23,869 nucleotides of DNA from an uncultured Clostridium sp. (GCA_900555925.1 USMU01000021.1:1-23869); one strand, 5' to 3'. Positions 15,098-22,876 are shown, counted from the stretch's first letter. The notes: generated by a model from the sequence alone, not told the origin. A program made the numbers and translations.

Positions 15098-16063
15098 ATG
15101 AACGGAGAGCATAGCACTTATATGGCAGCAGACTCCGGCGGGAAGGCGGAAGCCGTCCTTCCCGCAAAAAGACCGCCGAAAAGACGGGTGAACAAAGAAG
15201 AAATTGCGGGGACGGCACTTGCGTCCATTCCTTTGATAGGCTTTCTGATTTTCGGTTTTCTGCCTCTCGTACTGGCATTCGCCATGGCCTTTATGGAGAT
15301 GCAGGATTTCGGGTTTGAGGGTGCGACCTTCGTCGGGATGGCTAATTTTAAGGAGGTTTTGACCGACCCCTTATTTTGGGACGCCGTGGGTAATACTTTC
15401 CTCATGGGAACCAGCACGCTGATTAGTTTGGTTTTAGCTTTAATTATTGCCTATTTCCTCAGTAAACCGATTGTCGCCAAAAAGGCCTTCCGAATGATTT
15501 ACTTCATTCCTTATGTCTGTTCGGTCGTCGCGGTGACGCTCATGTGGAAATACATGTTCAATACAAACTACGGCATTATCAATCAGATGCTCGGAAGTAC
15601 GGGCGAAAATGCCATTGATTGGCTGGGCGATTCGAGATACTTTACTTTGGCAGTCATCATTATGAGCGTTTGGTCGGGAATGGGCTTCGGAATCATTCTG
15701 TTCACCGCCGCATTGACGGGCGTCAATCAATCGATGGTGGAGGCGTCCAAAATCGACGGAGCGGGGGCGTTCAGACAATTTTGGAATATTGTCCTTCCCT
15801 CCATTTCTCCCACCAGCTTTTATCTCCTCGTCATGGGGGTTATCGGTGCGCTGCAATCCTTTGCGACGACGAACGTCCTCGCCTCGGAAGGCGGTCCCAA
15901 CGGAGACGGTATCACCATTGTATTCTATCTCTATCGAAGGATATTTTCGTATGTCGGCGAAATGGGAACGGCGAGCGCGTCTGCCTGGATTCTCGCGCTT
16001 ATGATTTTGATTCTTACCGCGATTCAGTTCCTGGTATCCAAAAAGTGGGTGAATTATGACTGA
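15098..16063 (+). CDS. CUT1 sugar ABC transporter permease (first subunit)
   Basis: I place the start at the ATG at 15098, 8 bases after AAGGAGG (15083-15089), giving 321 residues; a TTG at 15074 would lie upstream of that ribosome-binding site. After a basic N-terminal tail (KRPPKRRVNK), about six membrane segments follow, the first at about 38-62 (IPLIGFLIFGFLPLVLAF region). The cytoplasmic EAA loop, VEASKIDGAGAFRQFWNIVLP, with its EAS-x3-DGAG core, contacts the ATPase. It resembles the MalF/UgpA-type partner of CUT1 systems. It follows the solute-binding protein and overlaps the next permease by 8 bases, so the two subunits form the membrane channel. No ATPase gene is present; a shared MsmX/UgpC-type ATPase elsewhere is expected. 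Confidence 0.93.
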   Translation: MNGEHSTYMAADSGGKAEAVLPAKRPPKRRVNKEEIAGTALASIPLIGFLIFGFLPLVLAFAMAFMEMQDFGFEGATFVGMANFKEVLTDPLFWDAVGNTFLMGTSTLISLVLALIIAYFLSKPIVAKKAFRMIYFIPYVCSVVAVTLMWKYMFNTNYGIINQMLGSTGENAIDWLGDSRYFTLAVIIMSVWSGMGFGIILFTAALTGVNQSMVEASKIDGAGAFRQFWNIVLPSISPTSFYLLVMGVIGALQSFATTNVLASEGGPNGDGITIVFYLYRRIFSYVGEMGTASASAWILALMILILTAIQFLVSKKWVNYD

Positions 16064-16964
16064 TACGACTTTGAAGCGCGACGATATGTCCTTAAAAATT
16101 AAAAAATCCAAAGCGAAAAGAATTGCGGGAAAAACGTGCGTATATGCGGTTCTTATTTTCTATGCTATCGTCATTATTTTTCCTTTCTCCGTCGTTCTGA
16201 TTACATCTTTCAAGACTTGGCAGGACGCTTCCGCTTTGAATTTTGAATGGATTCCCGAAGGGGGATTTGTTTTGGACGGTTATAGGCAAGTATTTACTTA
16301 TCGGGGAAATATGGACGCGGCTTTACCCACGCTCATCAAAAGTTTTCTCAATACCTTAGTCTATATTCTGCCGCCGACCATCATCGGACTTTTTGCTTCC
16401 TCCATTTCGGCGTATGCTTTCGCAAAACTCCGCTTCCGCGCGAAAAATATTATGTACAGCCTGCTTTTGGCTACCATGATGATTCCCGGAACGATTATGA
16501 TTGCGCCGCAGTTCTCTATTTATGACGCCATCGGCTGGGTAGATACTCCGTTACCTTTGATGATCCCCGGCATGTTCGGCGCGGCGGCATGCGTGTTTTT
16601 CATGCGACAATTTTTCATGGGGATTCCCGACAGCATTATAGAGGCTGCTAAGCTGGACGGCGTGGGGTTCGTCGGCATATTCTTCAAAATTATGGTGCCT
16701 TTATCAGTGCCGGCGCTCCTTGCTCAGGGACTTTTGGGGTTTATCGGCGGCTATAACGATTATTTCGGACCGTTGATTTATCTGCAATCTTCCGATTTAT
16801 ATAATTTACAGATAGCGCTGAAAGTCTTTGCCAGCGCTTACGGAGATGAACCCAATGTCGTCATGGCGGGCACCATGGCTGCATTGATTCCTACGTTAAT
16901 CATTTATTTCATCGCACAAGATTACTTTATCGAAGGTATCGCTGCCAGCGGTATCAAGCAATAA
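16056..16964 (+). CDS. CUT1 sugar ABC transporter permease (second subunit)
   Basis: A 302-residue MalG/UgpE-type permease. The first membrane segment is at about 30-50 and is followed by FKTWQDASALNFEW, the usual short periplasmic segment. The EAA loop IEAAKLDGVGFVGIFFKI is in the second half, with the core EAAKLDG, followed by MVPLSVPAL. The C-terminus (YFIAQDYFIEGIAASGIKQ, 19 residues) is the family's characteristic Q-x2-F-x2-G-x2-GxxK ending. It overlaps the first permease by 8 bases (16056-16063). An in-frame ATG at 16086 is possible but has no better ribosome-binding site. It pairs with the upstream permease to import oligosaccharides. Confidence 0.93.
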   Translation: MTDTTLKRDDMSLKIKKSKAKRIAGKTCVYAVLIFYAIVIIFPFSVVLITSFKTWQDASALNFEWIPEGGFVLDGYRQVFTYRGNMDAALPTLIKSFLNTLVYILPPTIIGLFASSISAYAFAKLRFRAKNIMYSLLLATMMIPGTIMIAPQFSIYDAIGWVDTPLPLMIPGMFGAAACVFFMRQFFMGIPDSIIEAAKLDGVGFVGIFFKIMVPLSVPALLAQGLLGFIGGYNDYFGPLIYLQSSDLYNLQIALKVFASAYGDEPNVVMAGTMAALIPTLIIYFIAQDYFIEGIAASGIKQ

Positions 16965-16976
16965 ACTCGAAACAAG

Positions 16977-17025
16977 CTCAATCTAAATTAAATAATCTCA
17001 ATCTAATCTAAGCAAGCTCACTCTA
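16977..17025. repeat. Three 9-bp direct repeats with exact 20-base period before the GH43 lipoprotein gene
   Basis: CTCAATCTA occurs at 16977-16985 and 16997-17005, and CTCACTCTA at 17017-17025. The repeats are spaced exactly 20 bases apart and lie between the permease stop and the ribosome-binding site of the next gene. The region is unusually poor in G on the plus strand. Regular spacing suggests repeated binding of a protein to DNA or RNA, or a recent slippage duplication. Confidence 0.6.
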
Positions 17026-17039
17026 TTAAGGAGGATTTT

Positions 17040-20000
17040 ATGAGAAAATCTTTGAAACTTCTTTCTTTATTTCTCGCGCTCAGTATGACGGGAAGTATCC
17101 TTTCCGCCTGTGGAGATAATAAAGGGGATTCGGGCGACGATACAAATACGGCGGAAACGTTCGATTATGCAACGGAAATGCTCAGTAAAATGGATAACGT
17201 CAGCACGGGGTACAACAGCAGTCTCTTTTATGTGAATACTTTGGAATTTCAGATTGCCGATCCTTCTGTTATCTATGTTACGGAAGGGGAAGATGCCGGA
17301 TATTTCTATGCCTATGGCACCAGCGACGAAATCGGCTGCCACGGTATTCAGGCTTGGCGCTCGAAAGACCTTTCGCATTGGGAATGTACGGGTATCGCTT
17401 TCCTGCCCGATTATTCGGTCGCTTGGGCTGTGAATAACTATTGGGCGCCCGAGGTCATTTACGATTCGGCGGAAAAACTCTATTATATGTTCTATAATGC
17501 TTATAATATGAACGATAATAACCGCTTATGCCTGTCGGTGGCTTATTCCACCTCTCCCGCGGGACCCTTTATTTCTCCCGACGGGCGCAAAGATGCGGAC
17601 GGCAATATGCTCTCCGCCGGCAAGCCCGTGTATGACGTCACGACGAACAATCCCGTCGTTGCAGAGCTGGATAAGGAAAATCCCGGATTTGCGAAAACGC
17701 ACGCGCTCGACGCAAGTCCCTTTATCGACCCCGCGACCGGAGACAGGTATTTATATTTCAGCTACTATGACGATTACGGCGAAGGTTCCTTCATTTACGG
17801 CATGAAAATGAAGAATTGGTTTACGCCCGATTATACGACGATGACTATGCTCACCTATCCCGGATATAACAATGTGAAGGCCGGCATTGACCGCGATATT
17901 ACCCAGCAGGCCAGCGAGGGCAACGTCAACGAGGGTCCGTTCATGGTGTACCACGACGGAAAATATTATATGACGTTCAGCGTTTTTGGGTATCAGGATT
18001 CGAATTATCAGGTGAAACAGGCAATTGCGGATTCTCCGCTCGGAGTATATGAAAAGGTTTCCCCCGATGACGGCGGCAAAGTGATTTCTACGGATACTGT
18101 AAATTGGAGCCACATCGTCAGTGCGGGACATCACAGCTTTATTCAATGCGGCGATGAAACTTTTATTGCTTACCATACTTTCAAGGACCGCAACAGCATC
18201 GCGGGAGGCCGCGCTTTGGCGGTGGATAAGGTGGTATGGATGAAAAATAATGCCGGACAGGACGTCATGTATACCAACGGTCCGACGTATTCCGTTCAGC
18301 CGCTGCCCGAATCCCTTTCGGGGTATAAAAATATCGCGCCGAGTGCAAAGGTGACGGCGGATAAAACCTCCTCCGACAGCGATGTGGCGTTGCTTACGGA
18401 CGAAATCATCAAGTATCAGGACCTCGACCTAGCGGAAGAATATACTGCCGATGCGGGTGTATCTACCATAAAATTAGAATGGGATAACTTTCGTACCGTC
18501 CGCGGATTGATGGTATATAATTCTTACGATTATGAAAACACGTTTGTCGCAATCGATAAAGTGGAATTTGAATATCTGAAAGCGGACGGTTCTACGGGAA
18601 AAGCCGTCATTGAAAATCTCGAATATGATTGGAATTGGAATTTCGAGGACGACAATTTATTCATGCGTCCCGGCGGAGCCGCTATCGCAGAATTTTATGA
18701 AATGCCCGTGAAATCGATTACGATTACTGTACAATCGGCTCAGGGGGCAGAAAATCTGTCCATCGGAGAAATCATCGTTCTCGGAAAGGATACCGCCTGT
18801 CCGGGAATCAGCGAATTCAAAGAATATACGTACAGCAATCCCTCTTACGGTTCGTCCCATATTGTCATGGACAGCGAAAATTTCGGCAGTGTTCCCGGAA
18901 CGGGACTTTCCACCTATTACGGTTATGACCTTTCGCACGACGACGGTACGGAGGACGCCTATATAAAACAAAACGGCGTCAGTGACCAATACGCTTATTT
19001 CAAAGATGTTTATTCGACATCTTTCTATATGGAAGCAGAATTTACCGTCACGGCGGATAAGCCTTTCTCCAACGACCAATTCCCTAAATTCGGTATCGCA
19101 ATCAGTTGCGACGACGAGGAAAACAGCAATACCATTTTCTATTATGTGGACGCCGTAAACTATTCCAATCAAGTTGTGGGATGCGCGCAGAGAATGCTCG
19201 ATAATACTAACTGGGACTGGAATGCAACCGAACAGACGGTGGCGGTGGACGGAATCCGATACACGGACGGAAATTATGTAAAGCTCGGCGTGCTGAGACT
19301 GGGAAAAGAATTTTATCTCATCTGTAACGATAAGGTGGTTATTTATTACAGCAGTTTCAATATTTTCAACGATGAGCAAAAGGCTGCTGCGGGCTTTTTG
19401 TCCTTCAATACGCCGATGAAGATTAAAAACTATTCCGTGTCCGACGACGAGGCAGTTCTCGAAGAAATGAAGCACAAGTATGCGGACAGCATGAACGGAG
19501 AAACGTTCGGTTCCGCGGGGAGTTACAGCACTACGAGCGGCTGGGATTTAACGAACGACCGCGGCGAAACGCCTTCGGCGGTACAGTCCTCCACGGGCGA
19601 TCAATACGCTTATTTTAAGGATATCAATTCCACGAGCTTCTATGTAGAGACGGAAATTACCGTGTCGAAGGATTTAGGCGATTCCTTCCCGAAATTTGGG
19701 CTCGCGGCAAGGGTCGGAGATAACACGCTCTTTTTCTATATCGACGGTTCAAGCAATTATAACGCCCGGCGCGTGGGATATGTATCCCGTAACGATAAGG
19801 GCGAATGGGCTTGGGGAACGAACGATAACAAGGAACAACAGGTAGATATAGGAAAGTATACGGACGGAGAATATGTCAAATTGGGAATGCTCCGAGACGG
19901 AAATACTTTCAAGCTGTATGTCAACGATCAACTCATTTTCACTGTGACAGATGTGCGCGGCTTTGGCTCCGACAAGGCGAGCGTTGCCGCAGTGCTTACT

Positions 20001-20066
20001 TTCACGACCGGAGTCACAATCAGAAATTATTCCGCGACGACAGATATAGCTTCTGTCGAAAAGTAA
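17040..20066 (+). CDS. Surface lipoprotein with GH43 catalytic domain, F5/8-type-C-like and two concanavalin-like modules
   Basis: The ATG follows AAGGAGG (17028-17034) by 5 bases. Of 1008 residues, 1-23 are a lipoprotein signal with lipobox LSAC (Cys24), then an acidic tether. A GH43 five-bladed propeller spans about 65-425 with Asp74 (IADPSV), Asp224 (ALDASPF), Glu298 (NEGPF) and a GHHSF motif near 363-367 for the central metal. A beta-sandwich resembling F5/8 type C (CBM32-like) domains follows at about 430-585. Two concanavalin-like modules come last (about 605-800 and 815-1000), both with DQYAYFKD, STSFY and YTDG-x-YVKLG. These modules also resemble two in the 1194-residue esterase lipoprotein. 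It would cleave or debranch polysaccharide at the cell surface before import. It is the last gene of the transport operon. Confidence 0.9.
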   Translation: MRKSLKLLSLFLALSMTGSILSACGDNKGDSGDDTNTAETFDYATEMLSKMDNVSTGYNSSLFYVNTLEFQIADPSVIYVTEGEDAGYFYAYGTSDEIGCHGIQAWRSKDLSHWECTGIAFLPDYSVAWAVNNYWAPEVIYDSAEKLYYMFYNAYNMNDNNRLCLSVAYSTSPAGPFISPDGRKDADGNMLSAGKPVYDVTTNNPVVAELDKENPGFAKTHALDASPFIDPATGDRYLYFSYYDDYGEGSFIYGMKMKNWFTPDYTTMTMLTYPGYNNVKAGIDRDITQQASEGNVNEGPFMVYHDGKYYMTFSVFGYQDSNYQVKQAIADSPLGVYEKVSPDDGGKVISTDTVNWSHIVSAGHHSFIQCGDETFIAYHTFKDRNSIAGGRALAVDKVVWMKNNAGQDVMYTNGPTYSVQPLPESLSGYKNIAPSAKVTADKTSSDSDVALLTDEIIKYQDLDLAEEYTADAGVSTIKLEWDNFRTVRGLMVYNSYDYENTFVAIDKVEFEYLKADGSTGKAVIENLEYDWNWNFEDDNLFMRPGGAAIAEFYEMPVKSITITVQSAQGAENLSIGEIIVLGKDTACPGISEFKEYTYSNPSYGSSHIVMDSENFGSVPGTGLSTYYGYDLSHDDGTEDAYIKQNGVSDQYAYFKDVYSTSFYMEAEFTVTADKPFSNDQFPKFGIAISCDDEENSNTIFYYVDAVNYSNQVVGCAQRMLDNTNWDWNATEQTVAVDGIRYTDGNYVKLGVLRLGKEFYLICNDKVVIYYSSFNIFNDEQKAAAGFLSFNTPMKIKNYSVSDDEAVLEEMKHKYADSMNGETFGSAGSYSTTSGWDLTNDRGETPSAVQSSTGDQYAYFKDINSTSFYVETEITVSKDLGDSFPKFGLAARVGDNTLFFYIDGSSNYNARRVGYVSRNDKGEWAWGTNDNKEQQVDIGKYTDGEYVKLGMLRDGNTFKLYVNDQLIFTVTDVRGFGSDKASVAAVLTFTTGVTIRNYSATTDIASVEK

Positions 20067-20071
20067 AATTG

Positions 20072-20103
20072 TTTTCCCCTCCTCTTTGTTGAGGAGGGGA
20101 AAA
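20072..20103 (+). other. 13-bp perfect hairpin after the GH43 lipoprotein gene
   Basis: TTTTCCCCTCCTC (20072-20084) pairs with GAGGAGGGGAAAA (20091-20103) across a TTTGTT loop, 5 bases after the stop codon. A-rich sequence follows, so on the plus strand it lacks a T-tail. The A side pairs with the T side, so it may be a 3'-end stabiliser. The 3' arm also contains an anti-pyrimidine GGAGGGG sequence resembling a ribosome-binding site. Confidence 0.6.
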
Positions 20104-20118
20104 AGAAAACAAGAGACG

Positions 20119-20142
20119 AAGGGCGGAGAAACTCCGCCTTTT
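20119..20142 (+). terminator. Rho-independent terminator-like hairpin before the GH2 gene
   Basis: GGCGGAG (20122-20128) pairs with CTCCGCC (20132-20138) around an AAA loop, can extend by outer A-T and G-T pairs, and is followed by TTTT at 20139-20142. This fits an intrinsic terminator with a short T-tail, ending the transport operon or attenuating entry into the GH2 gene 21 bases downstream. Since no promoter is visible between it and GH2, partial read-through is likely. Confidence 0.6.
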
Positions 20143-20162
20143 ATCAAAAAAAGGAGACAGAG

Positions 20163-21908
20163 ATGAAAAGACAAAGAAATGAATATCCCCGTCCGCAATT
20201 CCGGCGGGAGGAATGGCTTCCGTTGAACGGGGAGTGGGAGTTTGCCTTCGACGACGACAACGAAGGTATTAAAAAAGGATATTATAAGGGCGAAAGAGCA
20301 TTGGATAAAAAAATCCAAGTGCCGTTCAGCTATCAGTACGAGGCGAGCGGAATCGAAGAAAAAGAAAACCATGAAGTTGTATGGTATCGCCGCTTTTTTG
20401 AAATATCCAAGAGCGGCAAACGCGCTCTGTTGTGCTTTAACGGCTGTGATTATATCGCGGACGCATGGGGGAACGGAATACATGTCGTATCGCATACGGG
20501 AGCGTTTGCGCCCTTTTCCGCCGATGTGACGGATTGCCTGAAAGACGGGAAAAATGTAATCGTGGTGAGGTGCTGTGATCCGCTCGACCCGACGATTCCG
20601 AGAGGGAAACAGAGCTGGACGGGAAAGAATTTCGGGTGCTGGTATCTTCCCAATACGGGAATTTGGCAAAGTGTCTGGCTAGAATTTTTCGGGGAGGATT
20701 GCATCGAGAAATATTCCTTGATTCCCGACATAGATACCTGCTCGTTTTCGGGAGAAATAAAGACTCTGTACGGACTTGCGGACGAGGCGGAAATAGAGGT
20801 ATCATACAAGGGAAAAAGAGTCAAGAAACAGAGGTTTTCGCTCGACGGGAAGTATACGAGATATACCGTGCGGATGATGGAGCTGGATTTTGTGGACGAA
20901 TCTTTCTATTGGTCGCCCGAACAACCGAATTTGTTTTATGTGGATTTTCGGTTGTATAAGGACGGAAAAAAGATTGACGAGGCGCATACGCGGTTCGGAA
21001 TGAAGAAAATTTCAGTGGACGAAGGCGGAAATATTTGCCTGAATAATGCTCCGCTGTATCAGAGGCTCATTTTGGATCAGGGATATTGGAATGAGAGCGG
21101 ATTAACGCCGCCGTCTGTGGAGGCGTTGAAAAAGGACATTCTGTTGTCCAAAGAAATGGGCTTTAACGGGGCGAGGAAACATCAGAAATTTGAGGACCCG
21201 TATTTCTATTATTATGCGGAGGAACTTGGCTTTTTAACGTGGTGCGAAATGCCTTCAGGATATAACTATAATGCCGAGGAGGTATTTGCGATAACGAAGG
21301 AATGGCAGGAAATCCTCTCACAGGCAAAAAACTTTACGAGTAATATTTGTTACGTGCCGTTAAACGAAAGCTGGGGCGTGAGAAAGATATTGGTGGACGA
21401 AAGTCAGAAGAATTTTGCAAGAACGCTGTATTATTTGACTAAAACGGTAGACGGGAGTCGATTGGTAAGCAGTAATGACGGTTGGGAGATGCCGGACACG
21501 ACAGATATACTCGCGATTCACGATTACGCCTACGACAGCTCGGAATTCGGCGAGAAATACCGCAGAGAGAATTACGATACATTATATCCTCAACGCCGTA
21601 AGTTGATGGCAGAGAACTGTATATATGAAGGGCAGCCGGCGTTATTGACGGAATTTGGCGGAATCGCAATGCAAAGGGAAGCGAAGGACGGAAATTGGGG
21701 ATACAATACGGGAGCAAAGTCGGAAGAAGAATTTTTGAGCCGATATAAAAATCTCATGGACGGGATTTATGCACAAAAGGAATTACAGGGCTTTTGCTAT
21801 ACGCAACTTACGGACGTACAACAGGAGGTCAACGGATTGCTGTATCCCGACCGTTCGCCAAAATTTGAAATATCCAAAATTAAAAAAATTACCGAACATA
21901 AAGATTGA
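20163..21908 (+). CDS. Cytoplasmic glycoside hydrolase family 2 beta-glycosidase
   Basis: A 581-residue GH2 enzyme with no signal peptide. Order: N-terminal sugar-binding jelly roll (about 10-180, with PLNGEWEF and GAFAPFSADVTDCL), immunoglobulin-like domain (about 180-285, ending TRFGMKKI), then a TIM barrel from about 290. The acid/base is Glu402 (PLNESWG) and the nucleophile Glu497 (LTEFGG). The C-terminal segment reads QLTDVQQEVNGLLYPDR; the Asn-x-Lys motif that binds the carboxylate in true beta-glucuronidases is not present there. A beta-galactosidase, arabinopyranosidase-like or other neutral-sugar GH2 activity is therefore likelier. AAGGAG at 20151-20156 precedes the ATG by 6 bases. 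It follows the transport operon after a terminator-like hairpin and converges with the AraC gene 12 bases downstream. Confidence 0.9.
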   Translation: MKRQRNEYPRPQFRREEWLPLNGEWEFAFDDDNEGIKKGYYKGERALDKKIQVPFSYQYEASGIEEKENHEVVWYRRFFEISKSGKRALLCFNGCDYIADAWGNGIHVVSHTGAFAPFSADVTDCLKDGKNVIVVRCCDPLDPTIPRGKQSWTGKNFGCWYLPNTGIWQSVWLEFFGEDCIEKYSLIPDIDTCSFSGEIKTLYGLADEAEIEVSYKGKRVKKQRFSLDGKYTRYTVRMMELDFVDESFYWSPEQPNLFYVDFRLYKDGKKIDEAHTRFGMKKISVDEGGNICLNNAPLYQRLILDQGYWNESGLTPPSVEALKKDILLSKEMGFNGARKHQKFEDPYFYYYAEELGFLTWCEMPSGYNYNAEEVFAITKEWQEILSQAKNFTSNICYVPLNESWGVRKILVDESQKNFARTLYYLTKTVDGSRLVSSNDGWEMPDTTDILAIHDYAYDSSEFGEKYRRENYDTLYPQRRKLMAENCIYEGQPALLTEFGGIAMQREAKDGNWGYNTGAKSEEEFLSRYKNLMDGIYAQKELQGFCYTQLTDVQQEVNGLLYPDRSPKFEISKIKKITEHKD

Positions 21909-21920
21909 AAAGATATAAGT

Positions 21921-22724
21921 TTATTTCTCTATATCATGTCTGTAATTTTTTGGATTTATACCTTTACGTGCCTTAAAAAACTTATTGAATTGCGGGTAGT
22001 CGGTAAAGCCGCATAAAAAAGCGATTTCCTTGATCGGTAGTTTTGTTGCCGTCAATAGCTTTTCAGCATATTCTATTCGTTTATTCAAAATATAGTGTTT
22101 GGGCGATATTCCCGTTTTCGACTTGAATAATTCTCGAAAGCGGGAATTGCTATACCCGGTCGAATTTGCAAGTTTTTCGAGGTCGATTTCCGTGGAAAAA
22201 TATTCGTTTATATAGATATATGCATATTCGATTGGATCGAAACCGGACGCCAAAGGATTATACCCGCGGCTTCGGTAGCTCGTGACAAAAAATTCAGTCA
22301 GAGTAGCCTCTATTACTTTATTATAAAGATAGTTCTTGTCGCGGTATTCGTCCGCGATTTTTTCTATTAACCGAAAAACGGATAGGTTGAAATCTTTGAA
22401 TTGTTTAGGGGCGGGGTCCATAGGAAAATCTTCTGCATCAAATCCGACGGCGACTAATTTTGCCGGAATCTGATGGTGTTCATCATGAACCGTTCCCGGC
22501 GGATAGAGGATATAGCTATTATTACCAAAATAAAATACGTCCCCGTTACGTACATTATCGGTATAGGCCAAAAATTGACCGCTTTCTATATAGGCGGAAC
22601 TTTTTCCATACATGGAATATCCCTGTGCGTTTATATAATAGACGAACTCATAGACGTTATGCACGTGCGGGTTTACCGTTAGGGGGCGATTATAAGTATT
22701 TATATGTATGAATCTCAATTTCAT
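21921..22724 (-). CDS. AraC-family transcriptional regulator with cupin sensor domain
   Basis: From the ATG at 22724 the protein has 267 residues. This start has AGAGGT 6 bases upstream; an ATG at 22754 lies upstream of the likely -10 box and is unlikely. Residues about 10-100 form a cupin sensor domain with the HVHNVYEFVYY motif (His20, His22, Glu26). Residues about 168-265 are the AraC double helix-turn-helix: IDLEKLANSTGYSNSRFREL then IKEIAFLCGFTDYPQFNKFF with the closing GINPKNYR. It is divergent from an LplB-type permease gene, the common arrangement in which such regulators control the adjacent importer, and convergent with the GH2 gene. The inducer is unknown. Confidence 0.92.
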   Translation of the reverse strand: MKLRFIHINTYNRPLTVNPHVHNVYEFVYYINAQGYSMYGKSSAYIESGQFLAYTDNVRNGDVFYFGNNSYILYPPGTVHDEHHQIPAKLVAVGFDAEDFPMDPAPKQFKDFNLSVFRLIEKIADEYRDKNYLYNKVIEATLTEFFVTSYRSRGYNPLASGFDPIEYAYIYINEYFSTEIDLEKLANSTGYSNSRFRELFKSKTGISPKHYILNKRIEYAEKLLTATKLPIKEIAFLCGFTDYPQFNKFFKARKGINPKNYRHDIEK

Positions 22725-22742
22725 CATTACACCTCTGTATTT

Positions 22743-22771
22743 ATTATAAAACATTGCTTAAAAAAAAGCAA
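22743..22771 (-). promoter_or_regulatory. Likely AraC gene promoter overlapped by an inverted repeat
   Basis: On the minus strand a TATAAT -10 box (22748-22743) lies 17 bases after TTGCTT (22771-22766). The inverted repeat ATTGCTT (22753-22759) and AAGCAAT (22766-22772), separated by six A, covers the -35 box and spacer and could be an autoregulatory site. The transcript would begin near 22736, giving a very short leader before the ATG at 22724. Confidence 0.5.
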
Positions 22772-22821
22772 TAGAAAAAATAGAATCGTCGAAAATCACA
22801 TTTTTATAAGGCTTTTCGCCA

Positions 22822-22850
22822 TTGAATTTACTAATGTTTTCCGTTATACT
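22822..22850 (+). promoter_or_regulatory. Sigma-A type promoter of the LplB-type permease gene
   Basis: A -35 box TTGAAT (22822-22827) and a -10 box TATACT (22845-22850) are exactly 17 bp apart, 26 bases before the permease ATG. The ribosome-binding site AGGAGGG (22859-22865) follows. The position in the divergent spacer next to an AraC gene suggests control by that regulator. Confidence 0.7.
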
Positions 22851-22876
22851 AATACGCGAGGAGGGAAGAAAATTTT

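Noticed and set aside
12778-15117. A 779-codon open frame on the minus strand, antisense to the lipoprotein end and the solute-binding protein gene
   Set aside because: The plus-strand genes have lipobox, domain motifs and ribosome-binding sites. The antisense product has no recognisable domain and is probably kept open by codon bias of the sense genes.
20163-21908. Calling the GH2 enzyme a beta-glucuronidase (uidA) from its uronate context
   Set aside because: The Asn-x-Lys carboxylate-binding motif is not visible, so context alone is not enough.
22725-22754. Upstream ATG starts (22754 and 22727) for the second AraC gene
   Set aside because: The ATG at 22754 lies upstream of the likely -10 box. 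The ATG at 22727 is only 3 bases from the AGAGGT site, whereas 22724 has a 6-base spacer.
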